Below, piece by piece: positions 8,876 to 16,874 of a stretch of DNA of 41,819 nt. Each line of letters begins with the position of its first letter. The stretch's first letter is position 1. The DNA comes from JADGGV01 sp035715725. GTDB taxonomy: Bacteria; Gemmatimonadota; Gemmatimonadetes; Longimicrobiales; RSA9. Location: NCBI GenBank assembly GCA_035715725.1, contig DASTKT010000124.1, forward strand, positions 1 to 41,819, written 5' to 3'. Position numbers and translations under genes: made by a program. A model generated the notes under the pieces. The model did no database searches. It was not told the origin of the DNA and was given only the letters and a program-made list of their open reading frames with translations.

Positions 8876-9063
8876 GGGTGGTTCACTCAGCGTGTGTGGT
8901 TTGCTGCCACTGGCGGCTCGGAAGGTCGGCGTGCGGGCGGTCGACGCAACGCCGTCGGGACGCCGGCCTGCCGGGGCGGGCCCGGGAACGACCGGCCAAC
9001 GTGCACCGGCCACCGCCCAAATCCATGCGCTTCGGCTCCTCGCAGGATGCTGCGTCCGCTCGC

Positions 9064-10866
9064 TCACCCCTGGACCGACGAGTCGGCTCTCCCGCCCTTC
9101 GCTGGAGCGAGCGTGTACTCCGTGTTGGGATCGTCTGGCCTGTGAGCAGTGGATACGATTCGGCGCTCGCGCATGAGTATCCTGAGCCAGCGGTTTACCG
9201 GGCTTTGCGTGAGGCCGAGTTCCTCCTGGATGCGAGCCCTCGGGAGCGATCCCTCGCGGGCCAGGAGTTCCAGAATCTGCTTCCGCCGATCAGACCGCGC
9301 CGCCTTTCGCCGACGGGACGTGATGGCTGCGTTCTGCCCCTCAACTTCGCCATCTCGCCCCGCGGACCGGAGAAAAGGCGCGAGGGAATAACTAGTTCCA
9401 CGCCCGGCCTGGGACATGACCGTTAGACCGCGATCGACAAGATCCCCAAGCTCGCGCGTCGCAATTCGACTGTCTTCTCCGCTTAACTGCCGAAATCGCG
9501 CATTCGTGACACGTTCGCCATTTCCCATGAGCGCCAGCGCCATGCGCTGGTTGCGCGACAGATCTCCACCGTTCGGGATGGATCTAAGCCAGTTTATAGT
9601 GTCATGGTCGAGAAGAGACTGTCGTGGAAAGATGACGCGAAAGGTGCTGATCGTATTCTCGAAGCGCGGGGGGCTCATCTCCGCGTCGCGCAGCGCCTCG
9701 ATCATGGCAGCAATGCCAGAACCGCGGTGCTCCGCGATCGCCTCTCCTGTCGCCGGATCCACGGCATCCTCCAGCAACTGCATCAGGACGCGATTCCTCG
9801 CGCTGGATACGGAGGAAAGCCCGAGGGACTCTACGTTCACGGTGCCGTAGAGTCCGCCAGGGTTGACGATCTCTAGCCGATCGCTGAACAACTCGACCTG
9901 CACGGCAGTCCCTTGCGCGAGCCTGCCAAGATCCCGATGTGCCAAGGCGTTGACGATGGCCTCGCTCAGAGCCGGGATCGGCACCTCCGCGGGCGTAGCA
10001 CGCACCGCGCCGGCCTGGCGCCGTGAATGCCGCATGTTGAGCTGCAGAAAGGCGAGGGTGTCTGCGACCATCTCTCGCAGAGAGCCCTCGATCCTCAGAT
10101 CGTCGAGCTGCCGCTCCCCCGATGGCCCAAGCTCCCCCTTCCGCGCACCCGGGTATGCAGTCGCAAGAACCGCAAATTGCGGGAAGAAGGCCTGTGGCTC
10201 GCGACCAAATACGAGCAGCCCGGCCACGGATGGTACATACGTGTCCGCGAGAGGAACTACAACCTTCAACCCACGAAGGATCTGCTCATCGGTCTTGTCC
10301 CGGAACCGCTTACGGCGAACCCGAACGCGACTGACGAACGAGGACAGCGCGGCAGAATCGAGATCCTCCTTGTTCGCCCCGGCGACTGGCTGCGCATCAT
10401 CGTCCGGCTGTCCCCGGGCCGACAGAAGGACGTAGACCTCGTATGGCGTGGCCTGCCGATCCGCATCCCCGACCCGAACAAAGACACCGTTCGCAAGGCC
10501 GCTCGCGCGATAGTAGCAAGGCTTCTCCCCTGGGAGTAGCTCGTTGACCTGTGCTACGACCACTGCCTTCCCATCGAGGTGGTGAACCGCCAGGGGCGGG
10601 GAAAGGCGCGGCTCCATTTCCGCGCACTGGCTCGCAAGATCCTGCAATACCTTCTTCGCATCGTCCACGCCCGTAACCGCAAAATCCGACGCCTCGTCGA
10701 CGCCCAAGACGATCACTCCGCCCCCCGGAGAGTTGGAGAACGACGACAGGGTTTCCCAGAGGCGTTTCGGACAATCGGTCTTGGCCTTCTTCACCTCGAT
10801 ATGAGCCAAATCAGTCCGCGCCAACCGGACTTCGTTCAGAAGCTCCCTCAACTCGTTATCGCTCAT
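9064..10866 (-). CDS. AlbA_2 / divergent-ATPase transcriptional regulator (Schlafen AlbA_2 type)
   Basis: A 600-aa cytoplasmic protein. Residues about 15-140 form an AlbA_2 domain: HIEVKKAKTDCPKRLWETL, then SFSNSPGGGVIVLGVDE, and an F-V-R-V-G-D end. Residues about 290-415 look like the HATPase_c_4 (GHKL-like) domain found with AlbA_2: PALSEAIVNALAHRDLG, then DRLEIVNPGGL and a GSGIAAMIEAL box. Two winged-helix segments follow, near 435-500 and near 525-590 (RRKQILELLAREGSLPRARI). This architecture is usually annotated as an ATP-binding transcriptional regulator; related proteins occur in mobile and defence islands. Base composition is clearly lower in GC than every neighbour (for example GGGAATAACTAGTTCC near 9390), and the upstream 600 bp share this, so recent transfer is likely. 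ATG at 10866; weak Shine-Dalgarno. Target unknown. Confidence 0.87.
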   Translation of the reverse strand: MSDNELRELLNEVRLARTDLAHIEVKKAKTDCPKRLWETLSSFSNSPGGGVIVLGVDEASDFAVTGVDDAKKVLQDLASQCAEMEPRLSPPLAVHHLDGKAVVVAQVNELLPGEKPCYYRASGLANGVFVRVGDADRQATPYEVYVLLSARGQPDDDAQPVAGANKEDLDSAALSSFVSRVRVRRKRFRDKTDEQILRGLKVVVPLADTYVPSVAGLLVFGREPQAFFPQFAVLATAYPGARKGELGPSGERQLDDLRIEGSLREMVADTLAFLQLNMRHSRRQAGAVRATPAEVPIPALSEAIVNALAHRDLGRLAQGTAVQVELFSDRLEIVNPGGLYGTVNVESLGLSSVSSARNRVLMQLLEDAVDPATGEAIAEHRGSGIAAMIEALRDAEMSPPRFENTISTFRVIFPRQSLLDHDTINWLRSIPNGGDLSRNQRMALALMGNGERVTNARFRQLSGEDSRIATRELGDLVDRGLTVMSQAGRGTSYSLAPFLRSAGRDGEVEGQNAAITSRRRKAARSDRRKQILELLAREGSLPRARIQEELGLTQSPVNRWLRILMRERRIVSTAHRPDDPNTEYTLAPAKGGRADSSVQG

Positions 10867-10980
10867 CTACGTTCCGGTCGAGAGTCAAGCGTCGCGTCCA
10901 TCCAACGCCGGGTAGGCCTGCCGACACGCAACGGCTGGTGTGACCCCGGAGGTGGCTTGCTACTCCTTGGCAAGCTACTT

Positions 10981-11076
10981 CGGTTGGCAAGGCAGTGGCA
11001 AGGCCAATCCAGCACTAGGGTTCTGGCCAGAACCAGGAGTTGCCAGGCTGCTGCGGTTGGCAAGGCAGTGGCAAGG
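10981..11076. repeat. pair of 23-bp direct repeats
   Basis: An identical 23-bp sequence beginning CGGTTGGCAAGGCAGTGG lies at 10981-11003 and 11054-11076, spaced 73 bp start to start. The related TTGGCAAGC occurs just before the first copy. Two copies are too few for an array; this may be iteron-like or regulatory. Confidence 0.8.
11019..11034. promoter_or_regulatory. 16-bp perfect palindrome
   Basis: GGTTCTGGCCAGAACC is self-complementary and lies between the two 23-bp direct repeats, about 150 bp upstream of the AlbA_2 regulator start. A dimeric-regulator site, possibly autoregulatory, is a reasonable guess. Confidence 0.45.
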
Positions 11077-11197
11077 GGCCGTTTCGCAGTCTGGATCCTG
11101 GCCGTAACCCGGTCCGATCGGAGCACTCGCGGGATTCCCAGTAAGCTTGGCAGGGCGTTAACAAGGTTTTGGTAACCCCCGGAGGCTGACGCTCAGC

Positions 11198-11215
11198 CCG
11201 ATGTGATCACATCGG
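11198..11215. promoter_or_regulatory. 18-bp perfect palindrome
   Basis: CCGATGTGATCACATCGG is a perfect palindrome with a TGTGATCACA core, an operator-like shape. It lies about 330 bp upstream of the AlbA_2 regulator and beyond the end of the M20 gene, so the regulated gene is unclear. Confidence 0.45.
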
Positions 11216-11354
11216 CGCGATGCCGCTTAGCGCTCGGGGATTAGCATCCGATCAGCAAGGCTTGTCGCAAGCGTCGTTAGGTGGCGGGTCGGCAGCGAGA
11301 ACGCGGCCTTGGGTCCCCATCGTCGAGGGCACGCGTGAATCGTACAGGACGGCC

Positions 11355-11372
11355 GGGTTATGCCCATAACCC
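11355..11372. repeat. short inverted repeat
   Basis: GGGTTATG and CATAACCC form perfect 8-bp arms around a 2-bp spacer. The spacer is too short for a normal terminator loop, so a protein-binding site is as likely as an RNA hairpin. Confidence 0.4.
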
Positions 11373-11435
11373 ACCGCGCCCCGGACTGGCGTTAAGCACG
11401 GGAGAAACCTGTGCCGGGGTGCAATCGTACGTCGG

Positions 11436-11474
11436 CGGCAGCGAAGGCCGGGCACCGCGTCGCTCCCGCTGCCG
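11436..11474 (-). terminator. possible terminator of the M20 peptidase gene
   Basis: CGGCAGCG (11436-11443) pairs with CGCTGCCG (11467-11474), starting 15 bp beyond the M20 stop codon. The loop is long (23 nt) and there is no U-tract. Confidence 0.33.
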
Positions 11475-11489
11475 CTCGTCCTGAACAAC

Positions 11490-12971
11490 CTACCTCGTGG
11501 GCACGCCCGCCGCCGCCCGCAGGAGCCGGTCGTAGAAGCGCACGGCGTCGAGGTACGAGTCGACCGGGACGCGCTCGTCCGTGCCGTGCAGCCGCTCGAG
11601 GTCGCTCGGCGCCACGCGGATCGGCATGAAGCGGTAGATGTTGGCGGTCAGCCCCTCGAAGTGGCGCGAGTCCGTGCCGCCGACCACGAGGTAGGGGGCC
11701 ACGACGGTGCCGGGGAACACCTCGCGGATCGAGCGCTGGAGCAGCCGGAACTCCGGCGCCGCGGGGTCGGAGACGTGCGACGGGTTCGACGTGAAGTTGT
11801 GCAGCGGCGCGATGCGGACCCGCGGATCGGCCACGACCTCGCGGACGTGCGCGAGCACGCCGTCGACGGTGTCGCCCGGGCGGATGCGGAAGTTCACGAC
11901 GGCGGTCGGGCGCGCGGGGAGCACGTTCTCCTTCGGGCTGCCGGCGAGCATGGTCGGCGCCGTGGTCGTGCGGATCATGGCGTCGGTGGCGGGGCTCGCC
12001 GCGAGGCGCCCCTCGACGAGCCCCTTCGTCAGCCAGAGGTTCGCGAACGTGGCGCGGGCCACGCCGCCCAGCTCCGGGGCGACGTACTCGAACATGGCGC
12101 GCGCCGGCCCGTCGAGGCGCGCCGGCATCGGGTGGTCCTGCAGGCGGACGAGCGCGCGGGCGAGGATGCCGACGGGCGTCTCGCGCGGCGGCATGGACGA
12201 GTGGCCGCCGGCCGAGGGCACGGCCAGCTCCACGCTGACGGAGCCCTTCTCGGCGATGCCGACGAGCGCGGCCGGCGCGGCCAGGCCGGGGACCGCGGCC
12301 GGGAAGATCGCGCCGCCCTCGTCCAGGATGAAGGCGGGGCGAACGCCGCGCCGCCGCAGCTCCCCGGCGACCGCACGGGCGCCCGTCCCCCCCACCTCCT
12401 CGTCCTTGCCGAACGAGAGGTAGACGGTCCGGCTCGGCCGGAAGCCCGCGCGCAGCAGCCCCTCGACCGCCTCCAGCTCCGCCAGGACGTTCACCTTGTC
12501 GTCGAGCGCGCCGCGCCCCCAGACGTAGCCGCCCGACACGGTGCCGCCGAAGGGCGGCTGCTGCCAGCGCGCCTCCGTCCCGGGCTCCACCGGGACGACG
12601 TCCATGTGCGCCATGAGAACGATCGGCGGCCGCGTCGCGTCGGCGCCCGGCCAGGTGTAGAGGACGCCCCGCTCGCCGACGGCCTCCCGGGCGAGCGCCG
12701 CGTGCACGTGCGGGAACGCGCCGCGCAGGTAGCTCTCCAGCCCGGCGAACTCGGCCACCGGGAAGCGGGCCGAGTCCTGGTACGAGATGGTGCGGAAGCG
12801 CAGCGCGCCGGCCAGCCGCTCGATCGCGCCGGGGTCCACGGCGCGCCGGGGCGCGGGCGGCACCTCCGGTTGGCGGCTCGCGAGGCGCGCGCTGCGCGCC
12901 GGGACGAGCGCGGCGAGCACGACGACGGCGGCGAGCAGCAGGCCGCCGGCGAGCAGGAGCGGTCTCCTCAT
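11490..12971 (-). CDS. M20 family metallopeptidase (carboxypeptidase S / PM20D1-like)
   Basis: A 493-aa di-zinc hydrolase. MRRPLLLAGGLLLAAVVVLA is a signal peptide or membrane anchor, placing the enzyme in the periplasm. Metal and catalytic motifs are complete and in order: MAHMDVVPVE near residue 120, GRGALDDKV near 155, FGKDEEVGGTGA near 188 (catalytic EE pair) and GGTDSRHFEG near 434 with the last His ligand. Between them lies the dimerisation or lid domain with STFSFGLPA-equivalent sequence. The large size and YLSFGKDEEVGG best match carboxypeptidase S/PM20D1 relatives, which act on peptides or N-acyl amino acids; the substrate is inferred. The ATG at 12971 is chosen because GGAGG lies 4 bp upstream and the hydrophobic leader begins here. 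Divergent from the ferrochelatase gene. Confidence 0.92.
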   Translation of the reverse strand: MRRPLLLAGGLLLAAVVVLAALVPARSARLASRQPEVPPAPRRAVDPGAIERLAGALRFRTISYQDSARFPVAEFAGLESYLRGAFPHVHAALAREAVGERGVLYTWPGADATRPPIVLMAHMDVVPVEPGTEARWQQPPFGGTVSGGYVWGRGALDDKVNVLAELEAVEGLLRAGFRPSRTVYLSFGKDEEVGGTGARAVAGELRRRGVRPAFILDEGGAIFPAAVPGLAAPAALVGIAEKGSVSVELAVPSAGGHSSMPPRETPVGILARALVRLQDHPMPARLDGPARAMFEYVAPELGGVARATFANLWLTKGLVEGRLAASPATDAMIRTTTAPTMLAGSPKENVLPARPTAVVNFRIRPGDTVDGVLAHVREVVADPRVRIAPLHNFTSNPSHVSDPAAPEFRLLQRSIREVFPGTVVAPYLVVGGTDSRHFEGLTANIYRFMPIRVAPSDLERLHGTDERVPVDSYLDAVRFYDRLLRAAAGVPTR

Positions 12972-13141
12972 CGGGCCTCCGGGCCGGAGCGGAGTGGTGG
13001 CGGGCGCCCCGAATGTGCGTGCACCGGGCGCCGGCGCGCCACCCCGCCGCGGGGCGCCGGAGGGAGACTCCCGCCCCGTATCCGGCCCCATTACCTTCAG
13101 CGGAACAACATCTTGCCACCCGACAGCGTGGAGTCTAGCGC

Positions 13142-14176
13142 GTGACCACCGGCGTGCTGCTGCTCAACTTCGGTGAGCCCTCCGAGGCGACGCCGGAGGC
13201 CGTCATCCCGTTCCTCGAGCGGATCTTCCTCATGAACGCGCCGCTCGAGTCCCACGCGGCGCCGGACGCGGTGCGCGCTCGCGCGCGCCAACTCGCCGAG
13301 CAGCGTGCGCCGGGGCTGATCGACGAGTACAACGAGATCGGCGGCTCGCCGCTGAACGAGCAGGCACGGCAGCAGGCGGACGACCTGGCGCGCGAGCTGG
13401 GCCGGCGGGGCCACGACGCGCGGGTCTACGTCGCCATGCAGTTCGCCGATCCGCTGATCGAGGACGTGCTGCGCCGCGCACGGGCGGAGGGCGTCGAGCG
13501 GCTCGTCGCGCTGCCGGTCTACCCGGTGTGCGGCCCGTCCACGAACGTGATGGCGCTCGAGCAGACGCGGTCCGCGCTCGGCGCCATCGGCTGGGACGTC
13601 CCGCTCACCGAGGTGAGCGGCTGGCACCGGCACCCGGCGTACGCGCGGCTGCGGGCGGAGGGCATCGTGCGCGCGGCCGAGGAGGCCGATGTCGACCTGT
13701 CGGATCCGGCGGTCCGGCTCGTCTTCTCCGCCCACGGCACGCCACTGAAGTACATCCACGCCGGCAGCCGTTACCGCGACTACACCGAGGAGAGCTGCCA
13801 GGCCATCGCCGACGCGGCCGGCGTCGAGCAGTTCGAGCTCGGCTACCAGAACCACGGCAACCGCCCCATCGAGTGGACGAAGCCGGACATCGACGAGGTC
13901 ATCAAGACCGTCGCCGCCGAGGCCGTCGTCGTCGTCCCCGTCAGCTTCATGCACGAGCAGTCCGAGACGCTCTCCGAGCTCGACATCGAGCTGTGCGAGG
14001 AGGCCGAGGAGCGCGGCCTCGCGTTCCTGCGCGTGCCCGTGCCGCACGACGAGCCGCAGTTCGTCGCCATCCTCGCCGACCTCGTCGAGGCGGCGCTCCT
14101 CCGCGGCGACGGCCCCGTCGAGCTCCGCCCCTGCCGCTGCCGCCGCACGGCGGATACGTGGTGCACGAACGGGTAG
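13142..14176 (+). CDS. hemH: ferrochelatase
   Basis: A 344-aa enzyme that inserts Fe2+ into a porphyrin in the last part of haem synthesis. The N-terminus GVLLLNFGEP, the segment NEIGGSPLNEQ, the active-site His in VFSAHGTP near residue 196, and HEQSETLSELD near residue 271 with the catalytic Glu are all family hallmarks. GTG at 13142 is the start: a TAG lies in frame two codons upstream, so no longer start is possible. The tail ends in a Cys cluster (C331, C333, C341), and an internal Cys130 (YPVCGPST) lies close to where human ferrochelatase has its first [2Fe-2S] ligand; this suggests an iron-sulphur form (inference). Haem made here could serve the di-haem DUF1111 protein. The gene converges with the receiver-like gene. 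Confidence 0.95.
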   Translation: MTTGVLLLNFGEPSEATPEAVIPFLERIFLMNAPLESHAAPDAVRARARQLAEQRAPGLIDEYNEIGGSPLNEQARQQADDLARELGRRGHDARVYVAMQFADPLIEDVLRRARAEGVERLVALPVYPVCGPSTNVMALEQTRSALGAIGWDVPLTEVSGWHRHPAYARLRAEGIVRAAEEADVDLSDPAVRLVFSAHGTPLKYIHAGSRYRDYTEESCQAIADAAGVEQFELGYQNHGNRPIEWTKPDIDEVIKTVAAEAVVVVPVSFMHEQSETLSELDIELCEEAEERGLAFLRVPVPHDEPQFVAILADLVEAALLRGDGPVELRPCRCRRTADTWCTNG

Positions 14177-14195
14177 GAACGGCCGAGCGGCCACG

Positions 14196-14573
14196 CTACT
14201 GCGGCGTCGTGCCCAGGCTGCGCAGCAGCGCCTCGAGAGCCGGCCAGGCGATCGGGAGCTGGAGGAAGGCGACGCCGTCCGGAGGCACCACCACCTCCTG
14301 GCGCTGGCGGCTGCTGCTGAAGTAGACGACGGGGCGGCCGAGCGCTCCCACCGCCGCGACGCGGAAGGGCGGCAGATCGACGTCGCAGAGCATCAGCCCG
14401 CACCGGTCGGTAAGCGCGGGGTCAGCCAGATCGGCGCCGGTCAGTCGGTAGACCGTCCATCCATGCGGCTCGAGGAAGTCGGTCAGCATCTCGGCGATGT
14501 CGAAATTCGCCGTCGCGATGCAGATCGGCGGTCCGGCCGGCACGTTGGGGCTCCGGTTGGGGTTCCGGTCCAT
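14196..14573 (-). CDS. receiver-like domain protein, probably not phosphorylated normally
   Basis: A 125-aa single-domain protein with the alternating strand/helix pattern of a response-regulator receiver: ICIATANFDIAEMLTDFLEP, then GLMLCDVDLPP, where the Asp of LCDVD is at the phospho-acceptor position. The conserved Lys near the end is missing: the K-P-x motif reads FLQLPI. The acidic pair of strand 1 is also absent (IATANFD). It is therefore better called a pseudo-receiver. No output domain is attached. The start may be ATG 14573 or ATG 14585; neither has a strong Shine-Dalgarno, and longer frames upstream look non-coding. It is divergent from the STAS-like gene, possibly as a functional pair. 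Confidence 0.6.
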   Translation of the reverse strand: MDRNPNRSPNVPAGPPICIATANFDIAEMLTDFLEPHGWTVYRLTGADLADPALTDRCGLMLCDVDLPPFRVAAVGALGRPVVYFSSSRQRQEVVVPPDGVAFLQLPIAWPALEALLRSLGTTPQ

Positions 14574-14811
14574 AGCGACCCGCATTCTCGGGGGCGGCGT
14601 CGCCGCGTGCGAGCCCACGACGCACCCAGTTTCGTGCGAGTTTGCCGATCTGACACGCGCCTGCCGCGACTCCTCCGCTTCGTCCCGCCGCGCCCCGGTC
14701 TTCACCAAACCTTCACAGAACCCGCACAACTTCCTCACGTTCGGCCCCATGCGCCGCGCCGCTCCGGCAGTCAGGTTGTGAACCAAACGCCACATCCGCT
14801 CGGAGGCGGTG

Positions 14812-15183
14812 ATGGACACCTCGCTGCTCGTCCACGACGACGTCGTGGAGGTCGTGGCCAGTGGAATGGCCGAGTTCGACCAGTGCGCGGACCTGGTCGC
14901 GCGCCTGGCGGCTGAGCTGCGCGTGCGACCGGGGTTCGCCGGGCTGCTGGATGTGCGGGGGCTCGACTACCTCCCCAACGTCCGCGAGGCGCGGGCGCTC
15001 GCCGACCTGCTGGTCTCGCACCGGCCCGCCTTCGCGGGGCGCGTGGCCATCGTGACGCAGCCGGGGGCGCATTTCGGGATGGGGCGGCTCCAGACCATCG
15101 TGGCGTCGCTGCATGGCGTGCCGGTCGAGGCGTTCACCATGCCCGGCCAGGCGATCTCGTGGCTGAAGACGGGCGCGGCGTGA
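14812..15183 (+). CDS. STAS/SpoIIAA-like small protein
   Basis: A 123-aa soluble protein. The layout (an N-terminal strand pair VHDDVVEVVASG, then AGLLDVRGLDYLPN, then AGRVAIVTQPGAHFGMGR and an AFTMPGQAISWLK end) resembles the SpoIIAA/STAS-like fold of small bacterial regulators. No conserved phosphoserine motif could be picked out with confidence. The ATG at 14812 is chosen over the GTG immediately before it because GGAGG lies 5 bp upstream. It faces away from the receiver-like gene across 238 bp that would hold both promoters. Function unknown; a role in protein-protein signalling is an inference from the fold. Confidence 0.7.
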   Translation: MDTSLLVHDDVVEVVASGMAEFDQCADLVARLAAELRVRPGFAGLLDVRGLDYLPNVREARALADLLVSHRPAFAGRVAIVTQPGAHFGMGRLQTIVASLHGVPVEAFTMPGQAISWLKTGAA

Positions 15184-15320
15184 GCGGCCGGGGCCGACGC
15201 TCGGCCACGGCCCTCCAGCCGCGAGGCGGCCCGGCTCCGCGCGGGGCGTAGCGCGGCGCGGCACGCGGGGCTAGCTTTGTCGGATCGACCGCCTCCCCGG
15301 CCGACCCCCCACGCACATCC

Positions 15321-15665
15321 ATGACCCGCCTCGAGCTTCTGACGGCTCCCCTGGAGGGCCTCTCCATCCAGCAACGCGTCCAGGCATTGATCCATGCACG
15401 GGAGCTCGGCCTGGAGATCGCCGAGGCGGCCGCCCCGCAGGAGCTCCACGAGCGCGTCGACGCCGGCACATGGCTGCGGCGGGTCGTCGACCCCGCGATC
15501 GCCGCGGGCGTGCTCGCGCCGGACGCCGCGCAGGAGTGGCGCCGCCGGTGCCGCGGCGCCGAAGGGCTCACGGATCCCCGCGTCGTCGCGTTCCTGTTCG
15601 GCTGGTACGAGCACTCGCTGCTGCGGATGGGCGAGGTGCGCGGCGATCCGGTCATTCTCGAGTAG
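15321..15665 (+). CDS. hypothetical protein, unrecognised
   Basis: A 114-aa mostly helical soluble protein with no signal peptide and no motif I recognise. Charged helices alternate with short turns (LSIQQRVQALIHARELGLE and VVAFLFGWYEHSLLRMGEV). I judge it real because of its balanced amino-acid use, its ATG start, its place downstream of a same-strand gene, and the strong hairpin 37 bp after its stop. The 137-bp gap from the STAS-like gene has no clear terminator, so co-transcription is possible. Confidence 0.6.
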   Translation: MTRLELLTAPLEGLSIQQRVQALIHARELGLEIAEAAAPQELHERVDAGTWLRRVVDPAIAAGVLAPDAAQEWRRRCRGAEGLTDPRVVAFLFGWYEHSLLRMGEVRGDPVILE

Positions 15666-15702
15666 CCGGGGCCCGCGCCGTCCCGGCGTGGCGGTCGGAG
15701 AT

Positions 15703-15744
15703 GCGAAAGGGAGCGCCGCCCGATCGGGCCGCGCTCCCTTTCGC
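15703..15744. terminator. bidirectional terminator hairpin
   Basis: Perfect 14-bp arms GCGAAAGGGAGCGC (15703-15716) and GCGCTCCCTTTCGC (15731-15744) surround a 14-nt loop. It sits between two convergent genes, 37 bp past one stop and 17 bp past the other. The A-rich and T-rich parts of the arms give short T-runs on both strands. It is the clearest terminator in the window. Confidence 0.85.
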
Positions 15745-15761
15745 GTGAACCCGCGCGGAGG

Positions 15762-16316
15762 TCAGTCGAGCAGGTGGCGCGCCAGGAAACCCGCCGCGAT
15801 CCCCGCACCGAGCGCGATTCCCGCGGAGCGCATCGGATTCGCCGCGACCTGATCGCGGACGTCGTCGCCCAGCTCCTTCACGCCGTGCCCGACGGAGGCG
15901 AGCCGGTCCACGAGGCCACCGAACCCGCTCGTCATCCCATCACCGACCGCCGCCACGCGGCCGCTCAGGCCGCTCGCCGCCTGCGACGCTCGCCGGGACG
16001 ACGGCTGCGGCGCCCGCTGCGGTGCGCCCTCGGACGCCGGCGGCGCGGCCGCCGGCGACGCCGCGGCGGCCGGGGACTTCCGCCGCGCCGAGGCGCCGCG
16101 GCTCGAGGCGCCCGACTTGGCCGCGCCGGCGCTCGTGCGCCGAGCGGCCGACGTGCCACCGGCCCGCGCGCCGCTCGCGCTCCGCGAGGCGCCACCGCTC
16201 TTCGAGCCGGCGGCGCCCTTCGACGCACCGCCGCTCTTCGAGCCGCGGGTGCTCTTCGCGCCACCGCGGGCGCTCGGCCGATCCGTGCCCGAGCGGGTCT
16301 CCTCGTTCGTGGCCAT
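15762..16316 (-). CDS. DUF883/ElaB-like protein with Ser/Gly/Ala/Lys-rich N-terminus
   Basis: A 184-aa protein in two parts. Residues about 10-115 are low-complexity and basic (repeated K-S-G-G-A-S and A-R-R-T-S units), similar in composition to histone H1-like tails. Residues about 115-184 resemble the DUF883/ElaB/YqjD C-terminus: an amphipathic helix, then VRDQVAANPMRSAGIALGAG and a C-terminal membrane helix ending FLARHLLD. Family members (established for E. coli YqjD and ElaB) are inner-membrane proteins that bind ribosomes in stationary phase; the basic tail could bind nucleic acid here (inference). The ATG at 16316 has AGGAGG at ideal distance. It ends at the shared bidirectional hairpin. 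Confidence 0.72.
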   Translation of the reverse strand: MATNEETRSGTDRPSARGGAKSTRGSKSGGASKGAAGSKSGGASRSASGARAGGTSAARRTSAGAAKSGASSRGASARRKSPAAAASPAAAPPASEGAPQRAPQPSSRRASQAASGLSGRVAAVGDGMTSGFGGLVDRLASVGHGVKELGDDVRDQVAANPMRSAGIALGAGIAAGFLARHLLD

Positions 16317-16413
16317 TCTGCCTCCTTCGTCGACGGACGTGAAAGACCATGCCGGAGGCGGGGCAAGTAGTGGGCCAGCTAACACGAACCGTGGACGGGA
16401 GATCCGCCGACCC

Positions 16414-16557
16414 TCAGCAGCGCCGCCGGCGCATCCACCAGGTACCGACCAGGATGCCCGTGGCGCCGCCCAGCGCGCCGGCAAGGATGGTCAGCTCGCG
16501 TCGGCTCAGGCCGAACGCATCGAGGGCGAGGAGCGTGGCGGATTGGAGCGCGCGCAT
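16414..16557 (-). CDS. tiny membrane protein
   Basis: A 47-aa frame with a short helix (LQSATLLALDAFGLSRREL), one membrane helix (TILAGALGGATGILVGTWW) and a basic tail MRRRRC. The ATG at 16557 has GGAG about 8 bp upstream. No family recognised. It lies 97 bp upstream of the DUF883-like gene on the same strand, so co-transcription is possible. Confidence 0.45.
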   Translation of the reverse strand: MRALQSATLLALDAFGLSRRELTILAGALGGATGILVGTWWMRRRRC

Positions 16558-16742
16558 GGGCGACTCCGTGGCGTGGAGGAGGTGAACTGGACCGCGGGGC
16601 CGGCGGGCCGAGCCCGCCCCCGATCCATAGGATCGGCGTCTCCCGGCCGGAGGTAAAAGCGCTCCCCTTGCGGGATGGCTCGATTCACCGTACGGTACCC
16701 GCACCCCCCCTCATGGAACCCGCTCTCTCCCGGAGCCCGACG

Positions 16743-16874
16743 ATGGGTACGCTCTCTGCGGGGCTGGTCGTCTTCGGCGCAGTCGTGGTCGCGGGGTACG
16801 GCCGCCTGCGCCGCCACCGCCGCCGGAACCTGGCGCTCCGCCGCCTCCGAGAAGCTTCCCCGATCGCCTGGTAG
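16743..16874 (+). CDS. tiny membrane protein
   Basis: A 43-aa frame: MGTLSAGLVVFGAVVVAGYG is a membrane helix, followed by a highly basic tail (RLRRHRRRN) and RRLREASPIAW. A longer start exists at 16713. The perfect palindromic hairpin 11 bp after its stop supports real expression. It is divergent from the tiny membrane ORF at 16414-16557, which has the same helix-plus-arginine design. Function unknown. Confidence 0.42.
   Translation: MGTLSAGLVVFGAVVVAGYGRLRRHRRRNLALRRLREASPIAW

Larger units (their letters stand above)
10867..11489. other. 623-bp non-coding, lower-GC, repeat-rich stretch
   Basis: No convincing gene; the small open frames here have no family character. The stretch holds a 23-bp direct repeat, a 16-bp and an 18-bp perfect palindrome, and an 8-bp-armed hairpin, listed separately. 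Composition matches the neighbouring AlbA_2 gene rather than the GC-rich flank. No tRNA-like or integrase-linked attachment site was recognised. Confidence 0.7.

Noticed and set aside
10981..11076. Possible CRISPR array
   Set aside because: Only two repeat copies, no further repeat-spacer units, and no cas genes nearby.
13620..14320. Overlapping frames on both strands within the ferrochelatase gene
   Set aside because: Arg/Ala-rich shadows without motifs; the ferrochelatase frame has all active-site residues.
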